A stretch of 64,000 nucleotides of DNA from positions 74,308,232 through 74,372,231 of the forward strand of contig CP092877.1 in the NCBI GenBank assembly GCA_030710605.1, in the 5' to 3' direction. Below, in pieces: positions 43,053-53,825 of the stretch; positions within the stretch are counted from its first letter, which is position 1, and every line of letters starts with the position of its first letter. Position numbers and translations under genes: made by a program. This DNA is from Cordylochernes scorpioides. Lineage: Eukaryota; Arthropoda; Arachnida; Pseudoscorpiones; Chernetidae. The notes beneath the pieces were generated by a model that made no database searches, was not told the origin of the DNA, and saw only the letters and a program-made list of their open reading frames with translations.

Positions 43053-45547
43053 TTTTTTTATTTTATTTCATCTCAATTTGCAGGTGTTACATTCGAGCAC
43101 AGCTCGCGAGTCACCTTGTCCAGATTATTTACACATGGCGAGTTGTAATGCTGGAGTGGTCCCCCGAACCTTACAGGAGGGCAGTTGTTGGGTGTTTGGC
43201 TGTCAGCTAGCCATTGGGTCCAGGTCGTCGGATTCGGTGGCTGAGGTCACCTTGATTTTGAGCAATTTCTTGTATAGTTGGATTTGATGATTTTTGAAAT
43301 TGCGAGAATAGTCTTGTCGCAGAGTCTTGATACATCTCTTCTATATTAGGCTGGTTGAGATCTTCTTTGAGAATTTTGTTTGAAAGATTGAATGGGGCTC
43401 CTATAGTGGTTCGTAAGCAAATCCTCATTAAGGCATCTATTCTTTTTTTATCCGTAGGTGTGATATATTTGCCCCAGACTGGTAGTGCGTACGTGATGAT
43501 GGGTAGAATACAGGTTTTGTACAACGTGAATTTATGCTTTGTTGTTAAATTACTTTTAAAAAAAGCAGGCTTGATAGAGATATTTTGGCTATCTTTGCCT
43601 TTCTTATGGTGTTTTGGACATGTAGGTTAAATTTTAATTTCGAATCCAAAGTGACACCAAGATACTTGGCATGGTCGGCCCAACTAATAGTGCTTGAGTT
43701 TACTGTCAGGTTGGTTTGTGGCTTGAATTTTTTGTTATCTCTTGGGGGAAAAAACTATTGCTTGAGTCTTAGTTGGGTTAATGTCTAGCTTCCACTCATC
43801 GCACCATTTGATTATGTCATTTAGGCAATTCTGAAGCTGAGTAACCAATAGGTTGACTGATTTAGAGTTAAATAAAATTGCTGTATCATCTGCGAAGAGC
43901 TTAAGTTTACATTTAGAGTGCAGTGGGATGTCATTAATGTAAATATTGAAAAGGTAGGGTCCGAGGATAGAGCCTTGAGGTACTCCAGTCTGGATTGGCT
44001 TTGGTTCAGTTATAAAATTTCCTTGCTTGACTGAAAATGTCCTGCCCTGTAGATAATTCAGCATAAAATTGATAATGTCACTTGGAAACTGGTGTTTTGT
44101 GAGTTTCTTTATAAGGCCATTATGCCAAACTCTATCAAATGCTTTCGCAAAATCTAGAAAGACAGCACCTACCACTTCCTTGTGGGATCTTCTTATCTGG
44201 ATGTAGTCCAGAACTGCAATGAGTTGGTGAGTTGTTGAATGCCCCCTTCTAAATCCGAATTGCTGCGGGATGATGAAGTTAGAGTTGTCCAAGTACATCT
44301 GAAGTCTACGTAAAATAATTCTTTCGTAAATTTTGCCGATGGTGGGGAGGAGGCTGATAGGTCTTAGATCTTCAGGGGATTTAGCGGATTTTTTTGGAAT
44401 TGGAATTATGATAGCATGCTTCCAGACTTTGGGGTAGTAACACAAGTGCAGTGCGGCGTTGAAAACTCCAGCTAGAAATACAATCCATTTGATGGGAAGA
44501 TTCTTGGCCATTTGCGGAGTGATATTGTCATGGCCAGGAGCTTTGTGGTTAGCTAAGTATTTAATCACTTCTTTGACTTCATTTGGTGTCGTCATTGTGA
44601 GCATTTTTTCTTGTTGGTGATTATAAGTTATATTTGGTTGGTCTTCTTCTTTTTCCTTGGAGAACTGGTTGGAGAAGTGTTCTGCAAGTTCATTTCCGAT
44701 TTCTTTGTCGGTCAATAAGGTTTTGCCGTTCGTTACTAAACTTGAGATCCTTTCCGTTTTTTTCCTGATGGGTTTTGTTTTTCTCCAGAAGTCCTTTGGG
44801 CTTGATTCAATCTTGTGTATGAATTGATTCCAGTTCTCGGTGGAGTCGGATTTGAGGGCTTTGTTAACTTTTCCCTGTAAATTTAAATAAATGGCTCTAT
44901 GGGCTGGATCCCAGGTTGCTTGCCATCTCTTACGAGCTTTATTCTTTTCTTTTATCAAGGCCTTGGTCGAGGGGTTCTGTTTTGATGAAGAGGATGATAT
45001 AACTGTGTTTTTTGAGTAGCTGTTGTAGATTTTATCGTTTAGTAAGGTCACTGCTGAATCAATATTGGCTTCTGTTTTCAAGGGTATTCTAGGAGGCGTA
45101 CTGGAAATTAAGTCTTGTTGGAAGTGTACCCAGTTAGTGAGTCGGCAAGCCCTAGTCGTGAATTCATCCTTCGGGCAGGTCAGCTCTAGGATTACTGGGA
45201 GGTGATCTGAAGATAAGGCATCCAGGGTCTTAATCCTCGAAGTCCAGGGGATGTTTCTAAGAATTGCGATGTCTAGAAAGTCTGGATTTCCCAAAGGACT
45301 GTAGTGCGTGGGTGAAGAAGGTGCGACAATGTCCAGGTTTTCTTTTTCGGAAAAATTATGAAGCACGGTTCCACTATTATTGGAGGTTCTTGAGCCCCAA
45401 AGAGGGTGCTTGGAGTTCCAGTCTCCTGCAGCGATTACTGATTGATTATTCTCTAACAAGAGATTCAGATCTTCCTCCTGGAGTGGTAGATCGGGTTTCT
45501 TATAGATTGACGATATCTGCACTACAGTCCTTCCATCTGGTTTCATT
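43053..45547 (-). mobile_element. Jockey LINE copy E2, 5'-truncated
   Basis: Nearly identical to E1 but truncated in the endonuclease, at MKPDGRTVVQ. Flanked by AACTATACC at 43044-43052 and 45548-45556, the same site used by E1 and E3. Confidence 0.92.
43207..45546 (-). pseudogene. Jockey E2 ORF2 (partial endonuclease, reverse transcriptase)
   Basis: Open from 45546 to 43735 (603 codons): endonuclease C-terminal half (AAGDWNSKHPLWGS, SSDHLPVIL) and reverse transcriptase with FLDFAKAFDRVWHNG, GVPQGSILGPYLFN and LFADDTAILF. The frame then breaks: one extra A near 43750 and a small change near 43560, where E1 reads TTTTAAAATTAAGC. The last part (43524-43207) matches the E1 C-terminus. E2 is intact at the T10 site that breaks E1. 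Confidence 0.92.
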
Positions 45548-45556
45548 AACTATACC

Positions 45557-45803
45557 TAATTTCCATCCACCATATATATACAATAAACACACACACGTGA
45601 CCAGACACTCCTGGTCAAATATCATATAAACATTGTATTATTAAAAATAAAAACTAACAGTAGTTTTACCATGTTTTTGGAGAGTTGGACACATATCTAC
45701 CCACCTGGTATCTGAGTGAATAAAAGATTTCATTTCTTTCAACTGTAACATTTTCTCTTAACCCATATAGAATAATATGAATATAGAAATTTATTTTTTA
45801 ATT
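45557..45803. other. Spacer
   Basis: AT-rich right flank of the Jockey array with a short (CA)n. No gene seen. Confidence 0.4.
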
Positions 45804-45965
45804 AAAAAGGCATATATTGGGTCAAAATATCATTTTTTACCAATATTTCAGTTAATTTAACGCCAACCTTTATCATATGTCATAATACCTTGATAAAGGT
45901 TGGCGTTTAGCCCACTGGAATATTGGTAAAATAAATGATATTTTGATCCAATATATGCCTTTTTA
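45804..45965. repeat. Hairpin element (GGCAT-ended), about 160 bp
   Basis: Long imperfect inverted repeat: AAAAAGGCATATATTGGGTC at 45804 against GATCCAATATATGCCTTTTT at the right end, with inner arms AACGCCAACCTTTATCA and TGATAAAGGTTGGCGTT around a 15-bp loop. No ORF. It shares its outer AAAAAGGCAT end with hairpins at 59595 and 62484. Confidence 0.85.
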
Positions 45966-46344
45966 ATCAAAGATTTTTTATGGATTTCTCTATTTTAAAA
46001 ATAGAAATTTATGAAAGAGAGATAAATATACTTTGTAATATGATGACCTTTAAAAGTCATTTTATTCTGTTTTGGCAATAAAAAATTGCAGCGAAAATAT
46101 TGGTTACAAAAACAGTCCAAAATGTCACCCAAGATCCTGAAATATCTATATAGAAAGAGGTAATAAATATATAAATACATTCATTTAGAACAATGCTTTT
46201 GTTAGATAAATACATTTTAATTTTCTTCCAAAAATTCGTGTGGCCAATCGAAAAACTTCCACAAGGAAAAAAACTATTTATATATATATATATATATAGA
46301 GAAGCAGCTTATTTTAAGCTTCTATAAAATTTAAAATATGTAAA

Positions 46345-46645
46345 TCTACTTATATATTTGCCTTATTCTGTCTGTTTGTTTGTCTGAAGCTCACGGATGG
46401 GAATTTTCATAACCATCGGTGGTTCAGTGGTAGAATGCTCGCCTGCCACGCGGCCCGGCCCGGGTTCGATTCCCGGCCGATGCATTTTTTTTTTTTACAA
46501 TTTTTAAAACTCATTTATATATTATACAAGAATGACATCCACGGCGCCAATTTATAATTGTAACGAATAGTATTTTAATTAAAACATTACTAAAATATAT
46601 ACGCACTCGGGTAAAACCCGGGCGTTGCCCGGGCCATTCGTCTAG
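46345..46645 (+). mobile_element. Helitron carrying a tRNA-Gly sequence (copy 1)
   Basis: A 301-bp element: starts TCTACTTATATATTTGCC after A and ends CCCGGGCGTTGCCCGGG (hairpin), then CATTCGTCTAG before T. The tRNA-like sequence sits about 70 bp from the 5' end, followed by a T12 run. A second copy is at 53826-54107. Non-autonomous, with no ORF. Confidence 0.85.
46413..46484 (+). tRNA. tRNA-Gly(GCC)-like gene inside Helitron
   Basis: Cloverleaf-compatible sequence with A box GTGGTTCAGTGGTAGAATG, anticodon loop CTGCCAC (anticodon GCC), T-arm GGGTTCGATTCCC and acceptor CATCGG/CCGATG. The first base is C where tRNA-Gly has G, so the G1-C72 pair is lost. This copy also has one extra base in the region between anticodon stem and T-arm (GCGGCCCGGCC), which weakens the fold. 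A T12 tract at 46485 is a good Pol III terminator. Probably a pseudo-tRNA or an element promoter rather than a functional tRNA. Confidence 0.75.
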
Positions 46646-48227
46646 TTATATATAAAAATATATGCAGATTAGATTTTGGAAAAATAATTGGTTAGTTATC
46701 AACATTTGTATTCAATATTTTTGGAAATAAAATTGAATCCCTATATAGGTTCTCTTTTCTAAAATTTTAGGATAAAACCATTGCCAGGATCAAAAAGGAT
46801 TACATGGAAAATATTTAATATTTGATACAAAAGAGATATTATTTAGAAATTCATGATAATAGAGAGGTTTTTATTATATCAATATAGGCTCTCAAGAAAG
46901 TCCGCCTAAAACAATGGCTAAACTTGTTGTTCCATGAGGTGGTATCTTATTAGAGTTTCTCTTTCTGATAGACAGGAAAGAATATTTCATGAAATTATCC
47001 TCTAGGAGACACTGGTTAAACCATGTTTTTTCGTGATCCCTTAAGGGCAGCTACTATGCATAGTTTCCTCACTGTTCAGCTAAATTACATATCATTTTAG
47101 AATTTGTTGGTCAGCAGGACGATGTCTTCGCCTTGTACTCCGCACCATATCTTGAACTGGGAGTTTTCCTTTAGTAGTCTCTGGCAGAAGGACCCCAACT
47201 TCCCTAACTCCCAAAATTGAAATTGATCTACTCCGCTGACCGATGTCATATTTACTTAGATGATACTTTTAATTAACAAGAATTAACAGATATTTTTATA
47301 CATATACAAGAAATTAACAAGAAACTTGGTCTAAAGCCCAGAACTCCTATTTTATTTTTGTAATTTTGAACGAAATTTCTGATAACATATTCAATAAACT
47401 ACTTGAAAAACTTGACAAACTTCACAAAAAAACGTTCCTTAAATTTCAATATTCGTGACACCATATTTCTAATTTCGAATAAAAATGGTGATTAGAAGTC
47501 CGGTCAACCACTTGAAATAAGTTAAAACGTTGAAAAATTCATAAGAAACGTTGCCCAAAACTTGGAATTCTTAAAGTAATATATTCTGATCCAAACGAAA
47601 ATGGTGAACTCGAAAATTCTTCATATTGAAAAATCCCTGCGAACAGGGAAACGTCAATTCAAAATCTGTATAAAACATTTCAAGTATTTTGATAAGAAGT
47701 AAAATAAAATTGCCCCCCATCTTGAAGAATAAAAACATCAATGTTGTTCTGACCATTGATATCTTCAAAAGGTAAAATTTTGTGTTGGCTAAGCACGTCT
47801 CAATCTCCTTTTTTACAATCATTATATACGTATGTAAATTTAAATTTTATTTTAACAAATGTATATACCTCTCTCACCTCTTTTTTTTTTTGTAAATATT
47901 TCATAATTCCTGTTTAGAAATTTTAATTGAGAAGTAATGAATGCGTATTGTTCAAAAGAAATAAGTTTTTATGCTATTTTTTGTCTTTTCACTTTTGAAG
48001 AACTCACACTCATAATTATTAGTAAAAAATACATATTTTTAATTTCTATAAATATGCTTTTAGAATGTGGTTAGTGATGCATTTAGTCAATTCCAATAGG
48101 TCATGATAATCAAGGTTTCTGCTGCTTTTAAATAAATTTTTAGTCAAAAAATAATAATAATAATAATAACGACAATTTTGCTGTATCATTTCTGATATTT
48201 TGTAAGAAACAAATTTACTTCGGGGTA
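46646..48227. other. AT-rich spacer with one possible coding remnant
   Basis: No gene is supported. At 47100-47250 the minus strand is open in two frames (one reads MTSVSGVDQFQFWELGKLGS), with more even composition than its surroundings; I do not recognise it. An (ATA)n tract lies near 48150. Confidence 0.4.
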
Positions 48228-49028
48228 TCTATATATATAAAATTGAATGTCTGTCTGTTTGTCTGTACTCTATAGATTCAAAAACCATACATCCAATCGC
48301 CGTGAAATTTTGGGATATTATTAGGTATATCACCGGGAAGGTTTTGAAAAATAATTTCATGAATATCCTTAGAGTTATTTGCAGATTTGTAGATTTAACT
48401 CGCAAGCAGCGCCCCCATTGTGACGATGATAACAAGTTTTCTTATCACTAAGTTTGTTATCTTAAATATTATTTATCAAAAGTAAGATTATCTCAGGATG
48501 ACACGGCAATTTATTTGAGACAAGAATAATGATACAATTCCAAGGCGAAGATACTATTCCTTTAACTTCCAATTACCGAGGGAACCAATTAATATTGATT
48601 TTATTCAACTTATCGAGTATTTTTCAAGGGACCGGGAAAAAATGTTCACTAGATAAAACGATGATTTTCTAATGTAGAAAATTAGGAAAGACAAAATTCA
48701 GGATGACACGGCACACAGGGACCGGGAAAAAATGTTCCCTTTATCGAGAGATTCAAATTTACGAGTTTCAAATTATCAAAATATATCTTTTTTTTTTATA
48801 AGTTTTTAGAGAATTGTTTTAACAAATGTTCGCTAGACAAACCTTTACTCGGGTAAAACCCCGGGCGAAGATAACTTCCAATTACCGAGGGAACCAATTA
48901 ATATTGATTTTATTCAACTTATCGAGTATTTTTAAAGGGACCGGGAAAAAATGTTCACTTTATCGAGAGATTCGTTAGACAAACCTTTACTCGGGTAAAA
49001 CTCGGGCGAAGCCGGGTACGTCCGCTAG
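48228..49028 (+). mobile_element. Non-autonomous Helitron H4
   Basis: Starts TCTATATATATAAAATTG after A and ends at CTAG 49025-49028. The 3' third is rearranged: near 48870 the sequence jumps from the hairpin region back to TAACTTCCAATTACCGAGG and runs forward a second time to the 3' end. H5 begins at the next base. Confidence 0.85.
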
Positions 49029-49834
49029 TCTATATATATAAAATTGAATGTCTGTCTGTCTGTCTGTCTGTGTGTGTGTGTGTGTGTCCTCTATGGATTC
49101 AAAAACCATACATCCAATCGCCGTGAAAATTTGGGATATTATTAGGTGTATCCCCGGAAAGGTTTACGAAAAATAATATCTTGAATATCTTTAATATCCT
49201 TAGAGTTATTTGCAGATTTGTAGCTTTAACTCGCAAGCACCATTGAGACGGAGATAGGCTTAGGTTTGCTGCTCCTGATGACCTTGGGTCTGCCCCACCC
49301 CGTGAGAGAATGGATTCGCCCGGCCGCCAGTACCCACCGACCAATCAGGGCAGAGTTGGTGTCACAGCTATGCCAAGTAGACAAGAAAAAAAGCCTCGCG
49401 GGAGCTTGCCCAAGATGACCTCGGGGAACTTCGTCCATCTTCCATAAACGACCATGAATTTATTCAACCTTATCGAGTATTTTTCAAGGGAACGGGAAAA
49501 AATGTTCACTAGATAAAACGATGATTTAGTAATGTAGAAAATTAGGAAAGACAAAATTCAGAATGACACGGCACACAGGGACCGGGAAAAAATGATCACT
49601 TTATCAGTTTCAAATTATCAAAATATATCTATTTCTTTTTATAAGTTTATAGAGAATTGTTTTAACAAATGTTCGTTAGACAGACCTTTACTCGGGTACC
49701 GATTAATATTGATTTTATTCAACTTATTGAGTATTTTTCAAGGGACCGGGAAAAAATGTTCACTTTATCGAGAGATTCGTTAGACAAACCTTTACTCGGG
49801 TTAAAACACGGGCGAAGCCGGGTACATCCGCTAG
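49029..49834 (+). mobile_element. Non-autonomous Helitron H5 with foreign segment
   Basis: Begins directly after the H4 CTAG with TCTATATATATAAAATTG and ends at CTAG 49831-49834. Positions 49240-49455 hold a GC-richer segment that no other copy here contains. The distal part again shows a jump within the 3' region (near 49697). Confidence 0.83.
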
Positions 49835-50331
49835 TATTCAATAAAACATATCACAGGCAAAGCCAGACTATCATTTTTAGTAAGCAGGAACAATATTCCA
49901 ACAGTAAAACATTCCTGTGTGCAGAAGATGAACGTGGTCAGGTCATCTCTATATATAAAGCAAAAGCACAACTTCCAGAGAATATTTTCAATTAAAACTA
50001 CAAATGAAATTATATATTTAGTAAGAGTAGATGAAGAATCAGTTCAAAATATAGGATATACAATGCCTAGTAAAATTAAACCAATATCAAATTTACATAT
50101 TTTTTGATAGAAATATTATTCACGATGACAGTGCATTATATCGACGCTATATATAGGTTTTAAATAATAGAAATATGGCCTGTTCGACTGAAAAATATGT
50201 ATAATCACTTATTATGAACCAGTTATATCTATATTAAATAAAGGTTATTTTCAAATCGTAAACTTAAATCAGGAAAGCATTTTGAGAATGATCATCTTGT
50301 TTAAATGAAAGCATTTTAACAGTTGTATTGT
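49835..50331. other. Spacer with segment shared with 31780-31850
   Basis: CAGGAACAATATTCCAACAG and the following ATCTCTATATATA resemble 31785-31850, suggesting an older dispersed repeat in front of Helitron-type ends. No gene. Confidence 0.4.
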
Positions 50332-50555
50332 AATTAAAATAAAAACATAAGCCTCCAGGGAAAAGTTTCTTTTAAAAATATTTTTTATTTAAAAAATCTC
50401 GAGCTTTCGGGCAAGTACGCCCTTCTACGGGAGAAATTGCATTATATGATTAACACGCCAATGAAGGGCGTACTTGCCCGAAAGCTCGAGATTTTTTAAA
50501 TAAAAAATATTTTTAAAAGAAACTTTTCCCTGGAGGCTTATGTTTTTATTTTAAT
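50332..50555. mobile_element. Penelope-like terminal hairpin with degenerate hammerhead motif
   Basis: Arms 50332-50425 and 50463-50555 are near-perfect reverse complements, with a 37-bp spacer. Each arm, read outward, has GAAGGGCGTACTTGCCC, GAAA and GCTCGAG followed by an A/T-rich tract. GGGC-loop-GCCC-GAAA after a CTGATGA box is the hammerhead ribozyme layout found in Penelope-like element ends. Here the box is degenerate: CCAATGA (50458-50464) on plus and CCGTAGA on minus. No Penelope reverse transcriptase is nearby. The Penelope assignment is inference. Confidence 0.6.
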
Positions 50556-50864
50556 TATAATTCAAGGGATTATTTGATCGAGTTGTATTGTAAAAAAAAA
50601 ATTCCAAGGTGGTTTAAAATGAAATCAATGTTTTGGATTTATTTTCCCCTCCTTTGAGGGAAAATCTTATTAAACTAAGACTGCAAAGATCCTAGAGTTG
50701 AAATCGGGCATCCGTTACAGACATTTTATGTAAATAAGATTTGGTTGAAGCCTAGATTCTCGAGTACCTCATATGTTAATTATAATTAGCAGATTATAAT
50801 CTGTAGATGGATTAATAAATATATTCTGTTAAAAAGAGAGATTCTTTCCTATAGGATAGGATAA

Positions 50865-51015
50865 ACTGGGCAATTTTGGCGAGTGCTCCTTCTGCTGACC
50901 TGCCATGAACCAATCCAAATTGGTTGTACGAAAGCCATCCATGGCGATTGGCGAGCCATTGCAATCTGGCCAGGATACATATTTTAAAAACCTTTATAGT
51001 GGTGTTGAATGATTA
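50865..51015 (-). pseudogene. LINE-A/B-type reverse transcriptase fragment
   Basis: The minus strand matches the LINE-B block at 24290-24420: CTGGCCAGGATACAT corresponds to the ILARLQ codons, and GCCATCCATGGCGATTGGCGA to the DRHGW region. About 50 codons of the RPIxLLN...ILARL part, truncated on both sides. Confidence 0.7.
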
Positions 51016-51198
51016 TTAATATTAGCCATATGAATAACTATATTTGATCACTACGTAATATGCTACATGAAATAAGTGTTCAATTTTATTGGTAATATAG
51101 TCTAAACATGTTATAAATACTCAATATTTAGTTTGGTTAAGTTCTACAATTTACATTTTTCTTTAATATAATCTGAGAATGATTATAAACATATAAAA

Positions 51199-51867
51199 TC
51201 GATATATATATAAATGAATGTATGTGTGTGTCCTTTATGCCTGACCAAACCACTCATTGGAACGCCATGAAACTTTGGGAAGTTATTTAGTATAGTACTG
51301 GGAAGGTTTCTGAAAAATAATTTCTTGAATATCCTTAGAGTTATTTGCAGATTTATAGATTTACCTCGCAAGCAGCGCCACCATTGCGACGATGATAACA
51401 AGTTTTTTTATCTATAAGTTTTATTATCACTAAGTTTATTATCTTAAAGATTATTTATAAAAAGTAAGATTATCTCAGTATGACACGGCAATTTATTTGA
51501 GACAAGAATAATGATACAATTCCAAGGCAAAGATACTATTCCTTTAACTTCCAATTACCGAGGGAACCAATTAATATTGATTTTATTCAACTTATCGAGT
51601 ATTTTTCAAGGGACCGGGGAAAAATGTTCACTAGATAAAACGATGATTTTGTAATGTAGAAAATTAGGAAAGACAAAATTCAGGATGACACGGCACACAG
51701 GGACCGGGAAAAAAATGTTCACTTTATCGAGAGATTCAAATTTACGAGTTTCAAATTATCAAATATATCTTTTTTTTAATAAGTTTATAGAGAATTGTTT
51801 TAACAAATGTTCGTTAGACAAACCTTTACTCGGGTAAAACCCGGGCGAAGCCGGGTACATCCGCTAG
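51199..51867 (+). mobile_element. Non-autonomous Helitron H6, hybrid 5' end
   Basis: Ends CCGGGTACATCCGCTAG at 51867 and its body matches H1. The 5' part differs: TCGATATATATATAAATG then TGCCTGACCAAACCACTCAT, a segment shared with 31850-31960. The switch to H1-type sequence comes at about 51305. This looks like a chimera of two Helitron subfamilies. Confidence 0.8.
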
Positions 51868-52099
51868 TATAAATTAAAAATGGAAAACAAACATAGAATC
51901 ACAACTAATTTTGATAAATATATTTATTTAAATTTATATATACATTGGAAAAATATATTCGATTAGTTAGTTATTTATAGATGTTGAAATATAAAAGGTA
52001 TTAAGCCAAATAATATTTACATATGTGCGTCGAATTAGAGAAATGACTACAAAAAATAAAAGAGTATAATAGACTTTGAATTTGCATAATCTAATGTTA

Positions 52100-53209
52100 T
52101 CATTGTTCAAGGTTATTATTATCACAACATTCCATATCTAGAAGAATTGCAGTCTCTTCTGTTGCATCATTGATGTTTCTAGAAACATTCTGTTCTGTAT
52201 TCATACTGTTATGTTCCTCATTGAAAAGATTTTCCAACTTTTCAGATTCAGAATGTTTGTCTGAATTAACCTTTGGTATTTTAGATTTCGGAACAGGTTT
52301 CTTTTTCCCTCTGTGTATTTGTTGGTGTTTTTTAAGGAAACTTTTGTTTGTTGTTCCATATTCACAACTGTCACATTTGTATTTTTTGGCTCTTTCATGA
52401 ATCAGCATATGTTTTTCTACATCAGATTTCTGGTGAGCTTTGTAGGTACATTCTTTGCATTCATATTTCTTGGTTCCTGTATGGATTATTTTATGCCTTA
52501 TCAAACCCGAATAATGATTGGTTGAAAAATTGCATTCCGGACATTGAAGCTTAGTAGATATTTTTAAATCGTTATTTCCATCTTGATTTTTAAAAGACAA
52601 ATTTGTGTTTTCATTCTTTTTCTTTGGATGATTTTTCTTATGCTTATTAAGATTGCTTTTCTGGATTGTAGCGTAAGGGCAAATATCGCATTTATATTTC
52701 TTTTCACCTGTGTGGATCATCATATGTTTATCTAAGTCAGATTTCTGTATTGCACCATAATCACATATTGAACAGCCAAAAGGTTTTTCACCATTATGAG
52801 CCGCAACGTGTCTTTTAAGGCTGTTACGGTAAATTGTTGTAAAATCACAAACTTGGCATTTAAAAATATCTCCATAATGCTCTTTCATATGTTTATCTAA
52901 GTCAGATTTCTGTATTGCTTCATAATCACATATTGAACAGCCAAAAGGCTTTTCATCATTATGAGCCGCAACGTGTGTTTTAAGGCTGTTACGGTAAATT
53001 GTTGTAAAATCACAAACATGGCATTTAAAAATATCTCCATAATGCTCTTTCATATGTTTATTGATTATTTTCATTTCGTATGTACGAAAAGGACAATTTT
53101 CACATTTATATTCATATTGGGATATGTTCATATTCAAAGATTCATTAATATTTGATGCTGAATTATGTTCAATTTCTACTTCTTGTTCATTCTTTTTCTC
53201 GGATTCCAT
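52100..53209 (-). CDS. C2H2 zinc-finger protein, nine fingers
   Basis: Single-exon ORF of 369 residues from the ATG at 53209 (MESEKKNEQEVEIEH). An acidic N-terminus is followed by nine C2H2 fingers at residues about 33-315: YKCENC, FKCHVC, FGCSIC, FKCQVC, FGCSIC, YKCDIC, LQCPEC, YECKEC and YKCDSC, each with an HX3-4H end. Linkers are variable (NDEKPF, TGEKKY, TGTKKY). Fingers 2-3 and 4-5 are near-identical, a two-finger (57-residue, 171-bp) tandem duplication. A Lys-rich spacer (KKNHPKKKNENT) separates fingers 6 and 7. The C-terminus is low-complexity and acidic. It is likely a nuclear DNA-binding regulator; the target is unknown. No stops or frameshifts, so probably a host gene. TTTATT on the plus strand near 51925 could be its polyadenylation signal. 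Confidence 0.9.
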   Translation of the reverse strand: MESEKKNEQEVEIEHNSASNINESLNMNISQYEYKCENCPFRTYEMKIINKHMKEHYGDIFKCHVCDFTTIYRNSLKTHVAAHNDEKPFGCSICDYEAIQKSDLDKHMKEHYGDIFKCQVCDFTTIYRNSLKRHVAAHNGEKPFGCSICDYGAIQKSDLDKHMMIHTGEKKYKCDICPYATIQKSNLNKHKKNHPKKKNENTNLSFKNQDGNNDLKISTKLQCPECNFSTNHYSGLIRHKIIHTGTKKYECKECTYKAHQKSDVEKHMLIHERAKKYKCDSCEYGTTNKSFLKKHQQIHRGKKKPVPKSKIPKVNSDKHSESEKLENLFNEEHNSMNTEQNVSRNINDATEETAILLDMECCDNNNLEQ

Positions 53210-53825
53210 TTTATCTGTTATATTTGAAATGAAACTGTAGTAACGTTTAGGTCACCCAAGACTTCTGGATGAAAACTGTGTAATATATTATTATATATTA
53301 AAATATATATATATATTATTAATCTATTATTTTTTATTTTACACAAATGGTTTTAAAGAGAAGAGATATCAAATCATTATTTGTGCAAAATTGATATTTA
53401 ATCTGTTTCAATATCTTATTTTGATGAATGATATTTTTTAAAATAAAATAAATATATATAAAAATAATATATTTTTATAATATTCACGTTTTTGAAAAAA
53501 AAAATTCAAATGTAAAAGGCAAAGCGCGCCATCAACATATATAGTCACGATCGTCTTTCCTCAATTCCTCATGTCACGGATGCGCGCGCATCGTCACTAA
53601 ATCGATAGAGATAATTACATTTGCAAAATGAACTTAGGTATATTGACTAAATAGAAAACTGCATAGTAATAAAGATCATTTTTTAAAGGCACCATATCGT
53701 TTTTTTCAATAAAATCGAAACAAAAATTAAAGATAAATAACGATAATTGCCTTAAAAAGAAATTGCCTTAAAAAAAAGAAACATTCGCGGTGATTTTGTC
53801 TTGCATTCGTTTATACAATTATTAT
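53210..53825. other. AT-rich upstream region of the zinc-finger gene
   Basis: Contains a (TA)n tract (53295-53315) and one copy of the TAGTCACGA(C/T)CGTCTTTCC unit at about 53541 that recurs four times in 54130-54790. A GAAACATTCGCGG string at 53781 recalls SINE-1. No promoter element could be picked out. Confidence 0.4.

Noticed and set aside
46413-46484. Ordinary host tRNA-Gly gene
   Set aside because: It lies inside Helitron ends, lacks G1 and has an extra base; the same context occurs at 53969-54039.
48150-48175. Functional significance of ATA-type microsatellites
   Set aside because: Simple repeats are frequent in this AT-rich window and show no special context.
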